Counted from the first letter of the stretch, positions 7,782-15,199 are shown. The stretch: 17,590 nt of DNA from an uncultured Eubacteriales bacterium (GCA_900547295.1 URGK01000057.1:1-17590), one strand, 5' to 3'. Notes: generated by a model from the letters alone, not told the origin. Translations and numbers: made by a program.

Positions 7782-8238
7782 TTATAGCAGTGCGCTTACG
7801 CCGTAGGTCAGGCAGAAGACTATAATTCCCGCTGCAAGCACGCCCAGCGCTATTGCAGGAAAGCATCTTTTGAGCCTCATATCCAGAAACGCCGCTACCA
7901 GCGCTCCTGTCCACGCTCCTGTCCCCGGAAGCGGAATCGCCACCAGTATAAACAGCCCTACATTCTCATATTTGTGCACCTTGTCTGCGTTCTTCTCAGC
8001 CTTGGCTTCCATTCTGGCAACGACTCTGTCAAGAAATTCGCTTTTGCTTCTGAGCCATACAAATATTTATGAATATAACTATAAAAGGCACCGGAACCAG
8101 ATTTCCCAGAAATGCCGCAGCCAATGCCAGCCTTGGATCAAGCCCTGCCGCCGTGCCTATGGGAATAGCGCCCCTAAGTTCTAAAACCGGCAGCATAGCT
8201 ATAAAAAATGTCATAATAAAATGTCCCAGTGTACTCAA
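7782..8238 (-). pseudogene. COG2426 small multidrug-export-type membrane protein, interrupted by a frameshift
   Basis: Two minus-strand pieces make one family protein. The first (8238 to about 8067, TTG start with GGAGGT at 8250-8245) gives the N-terminal half: MLPVLELRGAIPIGTAAGL then VPVPFIVIFI. The second frame (from about 8066 to 7782) continues as IFVWLRSKSEFLDRVVARM and ends with the conserved IPLPGTGAWTGALVAAF and two membrane helices. The join is at 8068-8066, inside ATAAATATTT, and needs a one-base skip or two missing bases. Joined, it would be about 151 residues with roughly four membrane segments, full length for the family. Without the join the first piece ends at 8029. It may be a genuine pseudogene, a sequencing error near the A/T tract, or less likely programmed frameshifting. 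Function in the family is poorly defined. Confidence 0.75.
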
Positions 8239-8268
8239 ATTCCTACCTCCGTTAACCCCAGTAGATTA

Positions 8269-8297
8269 ATTTTAGCAAAAAAATGGATAGTACGCAA
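8269..8297 (-). promoter_or_regulatory. Promoter of the COG2426 gene
   Basis: Minus strand TTGCGT (8297-8292), 17 bases, TAAAAT (8274-8269), about 30 bases ahead of the TTG start. It lies just after the PNPOx-fold gene's stop, so the COG2426 gene can be transcribed alone. Confidence 0.5.
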
Positions 8298-8305
8298 CGA
8301 AAATA

Positions 8306-8803
8306 TCATCTGGCTTTTCTTTTTTTAACAAGTTCTATGGCTTCCTTGCCTGTCATATGCTCTATTTCCATAACCGCCACAGCAAGCTGGTCATATTCCC
8401 TGTCAATGGCAGCCTTTCTGTTTTCGGCTGTATCCTCCGGGGCATATTTCCTTGCAAGCAGATCTATGGCATACATTGTCTCGTTTTCGTCATCTGAAAA
8501 TCTCACTCTTCCGAAAGCTATAACGCTTCTGAAATATGTCGTATATTCAGGCGGAACAACTTCATCTTTATCTATAACGCAAAACGATGCTTTGTCGCAG
8601 GCCTTTATTGCGCTCACCTTGTGACCCTCTCTGCCGCTGTGAAAATATATCTTATCGTCATCATATACATAGCTCAGCGGCACAGTATACGGATATTCGT
8701 CATCTCCCATAAGTCCCAGAACACCTGACGTATTGCTTTCAAGTATCCCAATGCTTTCCTCTCTGCTTAACTCCTGCTTAAATCTTCTCATTTTTCTAAA
8801 CAT
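8306..8803 (-). CDS. Pyridoxamine 5'-phosphate oxidase-fold flavoprotein (NimA-like)
   Basis: 165 residues with AGGAGG at 8819-8814. The split-barrel FMN-binding fold is visible: a first strand GVLGLMGDDEYPYTVPLSYVY (27-47), then KIYFHSGREGHK (51-62), the usual HxxxxGHK flavin-phosphate contact of NimA-like proteins, then ASFCVID (72-78) and SVIAFGRVRF (93-102). Members reduce small substrates such as nitroimidazoles or simply bind flavin or heme; the substrate here is unknown. The start overlaps the end of the PnuC-like gene by 16 bases, so the two are translationally coupled and transcribed from the promoter at 9590-9618. ATG at residue 5 is an alternative start. Confidence 0.85.
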   Translation of the reverse strand: MFRKMRRFKQELSREESIGILESNTSGVLGLMGDDEYPYTVPLSYVYDDDKIYFHSGREGHKVSAIKACDKASFCVIDKDEVVPPEYTTYFRSVIAFGRVRFSDDENETMYAIDLLARKYAPEDTAENRKAAIDREYDQLAVAVMEIEHMTGKEAIELVKKRKAR

Positions 8804-9480
8804 AGTCTTTTTTCCTCCTGAAGTTTTTTTCGTTTCTGCCAGCTGTAAAAGCCGTATATGTCATTGGCAAGAAACATTGCAAAGCACATAACCATAGGCA
8901 GATATGCCGTATCCTCAAGGCTTGCCATTACCCACAGAATTATAAGGATTATGTCGTTTGCCCCGTAGGCCAGCGCATAGGCGCTGCTTCTAAACAGCAT
9001 CAGTGCTGATGCAAGGAAACTGGTGGTTATTGATATTGTGCTGAAAAACAGATTTGCGTTATTGAAATATCTGAGTATGAAATAAAAAATCACAGTAACA
9101 ATTACGGCGGTTATGCAAAGCATAATGGTTTTCTTAAGACTCAGTCTGGCTATACTAACCTCTCTTTTACCCTTTTCCTCAGGGTGCCTTATCCATGTAT
9201 AAACAGACATGGCTGCTATTGGCGCAGTCATAAACATATATGTAATCATTTCACCGTAGTAGGTAAATTTAAATGAAATCACAGAATATAGCATGCTGAA
9301 CATGACTGTAAGCACCTGCCCTGTCACATCGCCCTTTGCAACAAATATCAGCGCCGTAACACCGATTAATGACGCGATCAGAGTAAGCACTCTGAAATTC
9401 CCGCCTATGATAAACGAAGCAGACACAACCGATACCGAAACCGCCCACAGCCCTAATTCAAATTTTGTGAAGCTTTTCAT
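8788..9480 (-). CDS. pnuC: PnuC-family vitamin (nicotinamide riboside-type) transporter
   Basis: 230-residue membrane protein with about seven helices. The C-terminal signature ANDIYGFYSWQKRKK (205-219) and TGQVLTVMFSMLYSVISFKF (53-72) are typical of the PnuC family, which moves nicotinamide riboside, or in paralogues thiamine, riboflavin or deoxynucleosides, by facilitated diffusion with trapping by a kinase. The start is ATG 9480, with GGAGGAC 8 bases upstream. The frame is open back to 9618, but that extension covers the promoter and a structured leader, so it is not coding. Pairing with an FMN-binding protein leaves the substrate (NR versus riboflavin) open. Confidence 0.85.
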   Translation of the reverse strand: MKSFTKFELGLWAVSVSVVSASFIIGGNFRVLTLIASLIGVTALIFVAKGDVTGQVLTVMFSMLYSVISFKFTYYGEMITYMFMTAPIAAMSVYTWIRHPEEKGKREVSIARLSLKKTIMLCITAVIVTVIFYFILRYFNNANLFFSTISITTSFLASALMLFRSSAYALAYGANDIILIILWVMASLEDTAYLPMVMCFAMFLANDIYGFYSWQKRKKLQEEKRLCLEK

Positions 9481-9583
9481 AATGTCCTCCAAAAATAAAA
9501 ACACCCGCAATGTATATCTTCTAAGACCTAATGATATACAAACGAATGCTCTAAAGCAGACTACCCGGTGGCAGTAAGTATTT
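9481..9583 (-). promoter_or_regulatory. Structured 5' leader of the PnuC operon, riboswitch candidate
   Basis: Between the predicted start (about 9583) and the ATG are about 100 bases with two clear stems. The first is CTGCC/GGTAG around ACCG (9574-9561, one G-T pair). The second is a perfect 8-base stem TGTATATC/GATATACA (9540-9533 and 9518-9511) around a 14-base loop. The second stem ends about 30 bases before the Shine-Dalgarno. Vitamin transporters of this family often carry TPP, FMN or NAD+-II (pnuC motif) riboswitches. I do not see the conserved TPP or FMN core. Whether it fits the NAD+-II class needs a covariance-model search. Confidence 0.4.
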
Positions 9584-9589
9584 TTTCTC

Positions 9590-9618
9590 AGTATATCAGA
9601 AGCTCTCCCGTTTTTCAA
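9590..9618 (-). promoter_or_regulatory. Promoter of the PnuC / PNPOx operon
   Basis: Minus strand TTGAAA (9618-9613), 17-base spacer, TATACT (9595-9590). It defines a leader of about 100 bases. Confidence 0.65.
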
Positions 9619-9656
9619 TAACTTTCTTGCTGTCTTGCTCTAAATTCAAAATAAGC

Positions 9657-9708
9657 TTGCTGTATGTGTCGGCATATGATAGTATATAGTTAGTATTCTA
9701 ATTATTAG
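9657..9708 (+). promoter_or_regulatory. MarR gene promoter with overlapping palindromic operator
   Basis: TTGCTG (9657-9662), 17 bases, TAGTAT (9680-9685). The predicted start near 9692 lies in two interlocking palindromes: TTAG-TATT-CTAA (9690-9701) and CTAAT-T-ATTAG (9698-9708). MarR-family dimers usually repress their own operon from such sites, so autorepression is likely. Confidence 0.45.
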
Positions 9709-9730
9709 CTTTATAACAAAGGAGAAACCT

Positions 9731-10150
9731 ATGAACACACTGCACTATTATCTGATGGCAGACCACAGCCTTTTTCACAAGGCACTGTTCGCATCCATCA
9801 AATCAACAGGGCTGACCTCCGGACAGCCAAAGGTCCTTGATTATCTGGCCGATAACGACGGAGCTGTCCAGAAAGACATAGCGGCAGGCTGCTGCATTGA
9901 GCCTGCAACACTTACAAATCTTTTAAACGGTATGGAAAAAGAAACGCTGCTGGAAAGAAGAACGGCAGACGGCAACCGCAGGTCATACCATATATATCTG
10001 ACGCCAAAAGGCAAAACGCTGTGCGAAATAATAAGGCAGGAGTTTATGGCTATAGAATACAGAGCCTTAGACGGCTTCACCTCAGAAGAAAAACAGCTTC
10101 TGAATACTTATCTTGACAGAATACACGCCAATATGAAAGAAGGGTTATAG
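9731..10150 (+). CDS. MarR-family transcriptional regulator
   Basis: 139-residue dimeric winged-helix DNA-binding protein. AAAGGAG lies about 7 bases before the ATG. The winged helix-turn-helix covers about residues 30-95: GQPKVLDYLADNDGAVQKDIA, then the recognition helix PATLTNLLNGMEKETLLERR and the wing ADGNRRSYHIYLTPKGK. The flanking helices form the dimer interface. The stop codon shares a base with the start of the next gene (TAG and GTG at 10148-10152), so it is coupled with the membrane protein and probably controls its expression in response to a small ligand. Two cysteines (54, 55) lie at the HTH entry, so redox sensing is conceivable but unproven. Confidence 0.9.
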   Translation: MNTLHYYLMADHSLFHKALFASIKSTGLTSGQPKVLDYLADNDGAVQKDIAAGCCIEPATLTNLLNGMEKETLLERRTADGNRRSYHIYLTPKGKTLCEIIRQEFMAIEYRALDGFTSEEKQLLNTYLDRIHANMKEGL

Positions 10151-11274
10151 TGACATTAAAGGAAACAATCAAACGATATCTGCTGTTTATAATAAGTCTG
10201 TTTATTTCCGCAGAGGGCATTGCGCTGACAAGGCATGCGGAACTGGGAGTATCTCCAATATCCTCCATTGCCAATGTGGTAAGCTACAAGCTGCCGTCAT
10301 TGTCTTTTGGAGTACTCCTTATAATATGGAACTGCATCCTTATTCTCGTACAGATTATTGTATTGCGAAAGGATTTCAATCCGGTGCAGCTGCTGCAGGT
10401 TCCCCTTTCGGTACTTTTCGGTATATTCGTAGATTTCGGAATGTGGTCGGTTTCATTTATCCCTGCAGGGATTTATCCTGTCAGGCTGGCGCTTGTAGCC
10501 GCAGGCACGATAGTCTTAGGCTTTGGCATTTCGCTTTCTGTAACGGCAAACGTTATTATGAATTCAGGTGAAGCCATAGTTAAGGCCATATCTGATAAAT
10601 ACGGCACAAACTTCGGCATGACAAAAATAACTCTTGACGTATCCTATGTAATTATCGCAGTAATACTTTCTCTCATATTCTTTGACTTTAAAATTGTCGG
10701 AACCAGAGAGGGAACTGTAATTGCAGCGCTTACTACAGGTCTTGTGGTAAACTTCTTCTACAAAAGAATAAACAAGACTGTATCCTCACTGCTCTGTGAT
10801 AAAAATGCACCTGCAAAACCGCAAAGCCCGCTACTTGAAATAATGAAAAAAGACGTATATACGGTAAACGAAAATGCCAGCCTGATTGAAGCTCTGAAGC
10901 TCATATCTGAAAAGAAAGTAAGCGGTATGCCTGTTACCGATGATAACGACAGACTTACAGGCTTCATATCAGACGGAGATATTATAAGGTTTCTGTCCGA
11001 CAGCTACCCTTCCTTTGTCAATATCTACTCATTTATAACCATAGATTTTGACAGCAGACTCAAAGAGATTGTTCATACAAAGGTAAAGAATATCTCCCGA
11101 AAATCAGTTGTAACCGTAAACGCAGATGATGATATTTCAGATGTCTGCAGCAGACTCAGCAAAAAACATATCAAAAAAGCCCCTGTCATCAAAGACGGAG
11201 CTATGGTGGGAATAATAAATGTGAGCAATATTACCAAATATGTGCTCAAAGATTTAACAGAAAACATCGCCTGA
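10150..11274 (+). CDS. YczE/DUF6198-like membrane protein fused to a C-terminal CBS pair
   Basis: 374 residues, GTG start overlapping the MarR stop by one base. Residues 8-205 are a five-helix membrane domain of the YczE/YitT-like group: FIISLFISAEGIALTRHAELGVSP (13-36), GVLLIIWNCILILVQIIVL (54-72), VDFGMW (94-99) and IVLGFGISLSVTANVIMNSGE (121-141). Residues 231-284 and 315-368 are two CBS domains (MPVTDDNDRLTGFISDGDI; KKAPVIKDGAMVGIINVSN), forming one Bateman module. CBS pairs bind adenine nucleotides and gate the linked protein, so this suggests a transporter regulated by energy charge or c-di-AMP. YczE-type proteins usually stop after the membrane part. Substrate unknown. Confidence 0.8.
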   Translation: MTLKETIKRYLLFIISLFISAEGIALTRHAELGVSPISSIANVVSYKLPSLSFGVLLIIWNCILILVQIIVLRKDFNPVQLLQVPLSVLFGIFVDFGMWSVSFIPAGIYPVRLALVAAGTIVLGFGISLSVTANVIMNSGEAIVKAISDKYGTNFGMTKITLDVSYVIIAVILSLIFFDFKIVGTREGTVIAALTTGLVVNFFYKRINKTVSSLLCDKNAPAKPQSPLLEIMKKDVYTVNENASLIEALKLISEKKVSGMPVTDDNDRLTGFISDGDIIRFLSDSYPSFVNIYSFITIDFDSRLKEIVHTKVKNISRKSVVTVNADDDISDVCSRLSKKHIKKAPVIKDGAMVGIINVSNITKYVLKDLTENIA

Positions 11275-11290
11275 AAAGCGGTGTTTTTTT
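11264..11290. terminator. Intrinsic terminator after the MarR operon, also usable from the other side
   Basis: ACATCGC (11264-11270), a 7-base loop holding the TGA stop, GCGGTGT (11278-11284) with one G-T pair, then seven T. On the minus strand the same stem is followed by TTTTCTGTT, so it can also end the convergent NlpC operon. Confidence 0.7.
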
Positions 11291-11346
11291 CTGTTACAGC
11301 AGAGAAAATCCGCCATCATTATTCTCTTTATTTCACATATATTCTC

Positions 11347-12393
11347 CTACCAGAACACCCTTATCACCTTTGATGCAGGTCTGTTCATCTTTCGCTTGCT
11401 GACACCAAGTTTAGGCGTACTGTCATACACATAGCCTCCTCCTGCATACATTGCAACGTGGTATACGGGATTACCGTAGAATATAAGGTCTCCTTTTTTC
11501 TTCTTGCTGAAGCTTACCGTCCTGCCAAGCTTCCTGTCTTTAGCAAGCCATTTTGACGTGTATTCATATTCTGCAAGCGCGTGATCCACGATGTTTGTGT
11601 CAGGATTTATTCCGGCTGCATAAAGGCACTGATATATAAGGCCGCTGCAGTCTGCGTATGTGCCGGGCCTGCCGGAGCAGCCTATGCGATACCTTGTTCC
11701 CGCTCTTGCATATTCCGCTGCGGTATTAAGCATTGCGTTTATATAATCAGACTTCCTGCTTGCGCCGTCAATCTTAACCGGCGTGACATAAACGCCCAGG
11801 CTTTCCCATGATTTCTTTGAATATCCCATAGCCTCCCACGTCTTCAGGTTTACATTGCCTGTAGCCTTGAGTCCGTATTTCTTCTGAAAGTTTTTTACCG
11901 CGCAATATGTCCTGTCTGTATAACTTGCCTGTGATGTGCCGAGCATTTTTCTGTTGACATATATCACTTTAAGACCTATATTTTTTCTGCTCACATTATA
12001 TGATCCCGGCGGCAGCTTTATTTCCTGTGTTACTGCGTAGTATCCGCTGCCTCTGCTGTATAATCTTTCTCTGACCGTAACATTATAGATTTCTTCGATT
12101 TCGGGGTTCCGGCTATCTGTGCAGGTGACTGTGCAGCTGCCGGGCTTTATTCCCTTAATGCTTCCCTTTGCCGTCACTGACGCAGTTTCAGGGCTGTCTG
12201 ATTTCCATACGCCGCCCGCAATGCTGCTTTCGGCCTTATGGGTTTTCCCTATATGAAGCTCTACATATACAGACTCCGGAATTATAATTTCATTTTCGTC
12301 TGCGGTATTCATATCCTCTGCCGCATATGCAGCTGCCGGCATCAGTAAAAAGGCCGCTGTGATTAAACTTACGAAAAATCGTTTTACTGTCAT
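11347..12393 (-). CDS. Secreted NlpC/P60 peptidoglycan hydrolase with Ig-like and PG-binding-like regions
   Basis: 348 residues; AGGAGGC precedes ATG 12393. Residues 1-24 are a signal peptide (cut near AYA). Residues 35-108 resemble a bacterial Ig-like (Big_2) domain: SDSPETASVTAKGSIKGIKPG then CTVTC. Residues 138-190 resemble a PG_binding_1 repeat (AVKNFQKKYGLKATGNVNLKTWEAMGY). Residues 215-348 are the NlpC/P60 cysteine peptidase with nucleophile Cys249 in YADCSGLIYQ and His312 in VYHVAMY. Such enzymes cut the D-Glu/diamino-acid bond of wall stem peptides. It follows the histidine kinase by 56 bases with no evident own promoter or terminator, so it is probably the last gene of the two-component operon. 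Confidence 0.88.
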   Translation of the reverse strand: MTVKRFFVSLITAAFLLMPAAAYAAEDMNTADENEIIIPESVYVELHIGKTHKAESSIAGGVWKSDSPETASVTAKGSIKGIKPGSCTVTCTDSRNPEIEEIYNVTVRERLYSRGSGYYAVTQEIKLPPGSYNVSRKNIGLKVIYVNRKMLGTSQASYTDRTYCAVKNFQKKYGLKATGNVNLKTWEAMGYSKKSWESLGVYVTPVKIDGASRKSDYINAMLNTAAEYARAGTRYRIGCSGRPGTYADCSGLIYQCLYAAGINPDTNIVDHALAEYEYTSKWLAKDRKLGRTVSFSKKKKGDLIFYGNPVYHVAMYAGGGYVYDSTPKLGVSKRKMNRPASKVIRVFW

Positions 12394-12449
12394 TTGAAAA
12401 GCCTCCTTTTTCTCTTTACCTGCATTTTCCTTATCCTGCTATGTGATGC

Positions 12450-13616
12450 TCATGACGGCAGTTTTATTTCAAATACTGCGCCGGTTTCACTGTTGTATGC
12501 TCTTATATTACCCTTGTGCAATCTGACTATTTCCTTTGTAAGAGCCAGTCCTATGCCTGTATTGCCTGTTTTGCCTATGTAGAACCTGTCAAATATATGC
12601 TTTATATCCTCCTCTGCTATACCGTCGCCGTCGTCCTGTATTTTAATAACGGCATTGCCTCCCTCCGCATGACAGAATATGAGAATTTCACTTCCGGCAT
12701 ATCTTATACCGTTCATAAGTATATTAAGAAAAGCTTTTTTCATCTGTGTTTCATCATAAACCGCAGAAACCGGACTGTCCGAAAAACAAGGTGTAATCCT
12801 GATGTTTTCACGCATTGACACAGGCTCAAGCATCCTGAGGCAGTCATAAAGACATTCCCTTATATCTCCCAATGTTTTGTTCAGGTTTATCTGCTCCATA
12901 TCAATTTTAGAAATCTCCAGCAGTTCTTCAACCAGCTGAGTCATTCTGTCGCTTTCTTCCAAAATAATGCGGGCTGAATCGCCTGCATCAAGCACTCCTG
13001 TTTCTATCCCCTCTGCATAGCCCTGTATTGACATAAGAGGTGTTTTGAGCTCGTGTGATGCGTTCTGGAAAAAAATTCTCTGTTTTTCCTGAGCGTTTTC
13101 TACGGTTCTGCCGAAATACAGCCCTATTATACACATAATTGCAGAAACTGCAATCAGAACTGCGAAAAATATCTGATTAAGAGAAGTCATATATTCTGTA
13201 ACAGGATTTACATCTATATACATAATGTACGAATAGTCTTCGCTGTCACCTTCTGACGCCGTCATAAAAACGTATTTGCTGCTGTCTGTTTTACAGATAT
13301 AGCATTCGCCGTTTTCTGTATTGTTTTCTTCACAGTATTTTGTGATTGCCGTTCTGGCTTTGAGAGTATCTTTGCCGTAGCCGTACAGCTCATAAGGTAT
13401 ATTCTCCTCTATATACTTTATATTGTAGCTCAGAAAACTCCATTCATAGTCACTGCCATCCTCGTTCATATAATTGATTTCCGCTTTCAGCGCTTCTTTG
13501 GCTTCATTTGCAAAATGCCCCGGAATAAATACGTTCATAATTAAAAAGAAAGCAGAAAACAGCAAAAAAACCGATGAAAGAATTATGTAGATAATTTTGC
13601 GTTTAATACTTTTCAT
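12450..13616 (-). CDS. Two-TM sensor histidine kinase
   Basis: 388 residues. TM1 at about 8-30 and TM2 at 147-168 enclose an extracytoplasmic sensor domain of about 115 residues (31-146) with two Cys (105, 108) in GECYICK. There is no recognisable HAMP domain: only about a dozen residues join TM2 to the DHp helix. The H-box is FFQNASHELKTPLMSIQGY with His188. The N-box Asn302 lies in LNILMNGIRYA, the G1 box is DDGDGIAEED (328-337) and the G2 box is GNTGIGLALT (351-360). The start lies 14 bases inside the regulator gene, so the pair is coupled. Paired with an OmpR-type regulator and flanked by secreted proteins, it is probably an envelope sensor; the ligand is unknown. Confidence 0.92.
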   Translation of the reverse strand: MKSIKRKIIYIILSSVFLLFSAFFLIMNVFIPGHFANEAKEALKAEINYMNEDGSDYEWSFLSYNIKYIEENIPYELYGYGKDTLKARTAITKYCEENNTENGECYICKTDSSKYVFMTASEGDSEDYSYIMYIDVNPVTEYMTSLNQIFFAVLIAVSAIMCIIGLYFGRTVENAQEKQRIFFQNASHELKTPLMSIQGYAEGIETGVLDAGDSARIILEESDRMTQLVEELLEISKIDMEQINLNKTLGDIRECLYDCLRMLEPVSMRENIRITPCFSDSPVSAVYDETQMKKAFLNILMNGIRYAGSEILIFCHAEGGNAVIKIQDDGDGIAEEDIKHIFDRFYIGKTGNTGIGLALTKEIVRLHKGNIRAYNSETGAVFEIKLPS

Positions 13617-14316
13617 TTCCGGTTTCCTCTGCTGTTTTCATTCTGTATCCGAATCCCCATATGGTTTCGATTTTTACGCTGCTGCCTGCCTGAAGCAGTT
13701 TTTTCCTTATTCGCCTTATGGTTTCATCCGTCACTCTTGTTTCAACTTCACTCTCATAGCCCCATATTTCATTCAGTAATTCTTCTCTTGAATATGCTTT
13801 TTCGGCTCGGTTCATCATAAAAGTAAGCATTTTTAATTCTGTCTGCGAAAAACATATTGTTTTATCATTGCAGTATACGGTATTTTCCTCCGGTACAAAC
13901 CTGAGATCTCCTGCTGTGATGTTTTTTTCCTCGGAAATTTTGTTTTTACTCATTTCAACACGTCTTAGGAGAGCTTTGACACGCATAAGAAGTATTGTAG
14001 GACGAAACGGCTTTGTCAGATAGTCATCACTGCCCTGCGTTATCCCGCTCACATAATCCAGTTCTGAATCCTTTGCTGTAAGCAGTATTATCGGCACGTC
14101 TGTAAACTCTCTCAATCTGCTGCATATTTCAAGTCCGTCTGTTCCCGGCATCATAATATCCAGAATTACAAGATCGGCAGGATTTTTCCGGAAAGCTGTC
14201 AGCAGCTCATCACCGTTTTCAAATGAGATAACGGCATATCCGTCGCTTTCAAGAAATCTGTGGATCAGCTCCCTTATTTTTTTGTCATCTTCTGCTATAT
14301 ATATCGAATACCCCAT
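13603..14316 (-). CDS. OmpR/PhoB-family response regulator
   Basis: 237 residues; AGGAGGC immediately upstream of ATG 14316. The receiver domain (3-118) has acidic residues E9-D10-D11, phospho-acceptor Asp53 in DLVILDIMMPG, Thr80 and Lys102 in TKPF. The winged-helix output domain (about 140-232) has EELLNEIWGYESEVETRVTDETIRRIRKKL and IETIWGFGYRM. Cognate partner of the downstream kinase, whose start it overlaps. A probable target is the exact tandem repeat with 11-base period at 15236-15256, upstream of the acidic protein gene. Confidence 0.93.
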   Translation of the reverse strand: MGYSIYIAEDDKKIRELIHRFLESDGYAVISFENGDELLTAFRKNPADLVILDIMMPGTDGLEICSRLREFTDVPIILLTAKDSELDYVSGITQGSDDYLTKPFRPTILLMRVKALLRRVEMSKNKISEEKNITAGDLRFVPEENTVYCNDKTICFSQTELKMLTFMMNRAEKAYSREELLNEIWGYESEVETRVTDETIRRIRKKLLQAGSSVKIETIWGFGYRMKTAEETGNEKY

Positions 14317-14336
14317 TTGAGCCTCCTGAAAAATCC

Positions 14337-14352
14337 TGCATCATCATATGCA
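14337..14352. repeat. Inverted repeat in the response-regulator leader
   Basis: TGCAT and ATGCA enclose CATCAT, about 20 bases before the regulator's start codon. It could be a small operator or a weak hairpin near the ribosome binding site. No function can be assigned. Confidence 0.25.
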
Positions 14353-14386
14353 AAACCGTATCATTTATATTGTCTGCTTATTACTG

Positions 14387-14415
14387 ATTTTACACATTAT
14401 CATCATCAAAAGCAA
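14387..14415 (-). promoter_or_regulatory. Possible internal promoter for the response regulator / kinase genes
   Basis: Minus strand TTGCTT (14415-14410), 17 bases, TAAAAT (14392-14387), at the very end of the acidic protein gene. No terminator separates the two genes, so readthrough plus this internal start would give a low basal level of the signalling proteins. Confidence 0.4.
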
Positions 14416-15139
14416 TAGTATCATCACCGTAATCTTCACCCCATACAGATTTATATAATTCATCAAGTTTCTTCTCTATTTCATCAAGCTTTTTTATGTC
14501 TGCAATCAGGGCAGCTTTTTCAGCTTCTGTCAGGCTCTTAACCCCCTTTATAGCTTCGATTTCGTCATAGTCTTCAAAATCATAGTCTTCCGGAAGGTCT
14601 TTTTCGGCATCATATACCTTTTCCCACAGATCCGAATGAGAATTATAAATTCTGAAATATTCTTCCTCCAGAGAATCCATTTCGGCTGCTGTTTCAGGAT
14701 CTATGTTTTCGTCTTCGAAAAGCATATCCCTGTCGAGCATCGGCATTACTTCTTCATATAGTCTGTCCATCTCCTCTGAAAGCCTGTCAAGCTTCTCTAT
14801 ATCTGCAATAAGTGTATCTTTTTCGGCTTCTGTCATTGTCTTGAGACTGCGTATAAACGTGTTTTCGTCAAAATCCTCAAAATCGTAATCCGCTTCAAGA
14901 CTGTTATATGCATCATACAGCTTGTCCCACAGGTCGATATGAGAATCATATATCCTGTTGTACTCATCTGCAAGAGCATCAATTTCTGACAGAAGCTTAT
15001 CCTGACTCACCTCTGCCATCTGCGCCGGAGGTATATCTCCACCGGTCTTTTCTCCTGCGAACACAGCCGTTGATGACCCTATAACGGAAGTCACCATAAT
15101 TGCTGCAAGGGTTATCCCCCAAATTTTTTTCTTTTTCAT
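14390..15139 (-). CDS. Secreted acidic helical protein with an internal duplication, possible CpxP/Spy-like partner
   Basis: 249 residues. Residues 1-28 are a signal peptide (KKKK start, cut near AVFA). The mature part is strongly acidic and predicted helical. Residues 54-131 are repeated at 155-232 with a 101-residue period; each unit holds RIYxSHxDLW, DYDFED and TEAEKxxLIADIxKLD followed by a charged helix. I recognise no named family. The LTEAEKAALIADI stretch recalls the LTxxQ-type helical repeats of CpxP/Spy periplasmic chaperones and other secreted adaptor proteins beside two-component systems, but that is only an analogy. Start ATG 15139, with AAGGAG 11 bases upstream. It is first in the order acidic protein, regulator, kinase, NlpC hydrolase, and has a probable regulator box in front. 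Confidence 0.85.
   Translation of the reverse strand: MKKKKIWGITLAAIMVTSVIGSSTAVFAGEKTGGDIPPAQMAEVSQDKLLSEIDALADEYNRIYDSHIDLWDKLYDAYNSLEADYDFEDFDENTFIRSLKTMTEAEKDTLIADIEKLDRLSEEMDRLYEEVMPMLDRDMLFEDENIDPETAAEMDSLEEEYFRIYNSHSDLWEKVYDAEKDLPEDYDFEDYDEIEAIKGVKSLTEAEKAALIADIKKLDEIEKKLDELYKSVWGEDYGDDTIAFDDDNV
14444..14677 (-). repeat. Coding repeat unit 2 of the acidic secreted protein
   Basis: Encodes residues 155-232, the second copy. The linker between copies is 23 residues. Confidence 0.8.
14747..14980 (-). repeat. Coding repeat unit 1 of the acidic secreted protein
   Basis: Encodes residues 54-131 of the acidic protein and aligns with residues 155-232 without gaps. The similarity is also visible in the DNA. 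Confidence 0.8.
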
Positions 15140-15167
15140 AATCCGTATATCTCCTTTTCACATTTTA

Positions 15168-15196
15168 GCAATCATTTACGATTGCACTTAAATGAT
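15168..15196 (-). promoter_or_regulatory. Two mutually exclusive hairpins in the acidic-protein leader
   Basis: GCAATC/GATTGC (15168-15173 with 15180-15185) and ATCATTTA/TAAATGAT (15171-15178 with 15189-15196) share bases and cannot form together. Both lie between the likely transcription start and the Shine-Dalgarno. They may affect translation or RNA stability, or may be chance in AT-rich DNA. Confidence 0.3.
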
Positions 15197-15199
15197 AGC

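Noticed and set aside
9481..9618. 46-residue N-terminal extension of the PnuC-like protein
   Set aside because: It would cover the TTGAAA/TATACT promoter and the structured leader; ATG 9480 has a strong Shine-Dalgarno and begins the family's normal N-terminus.
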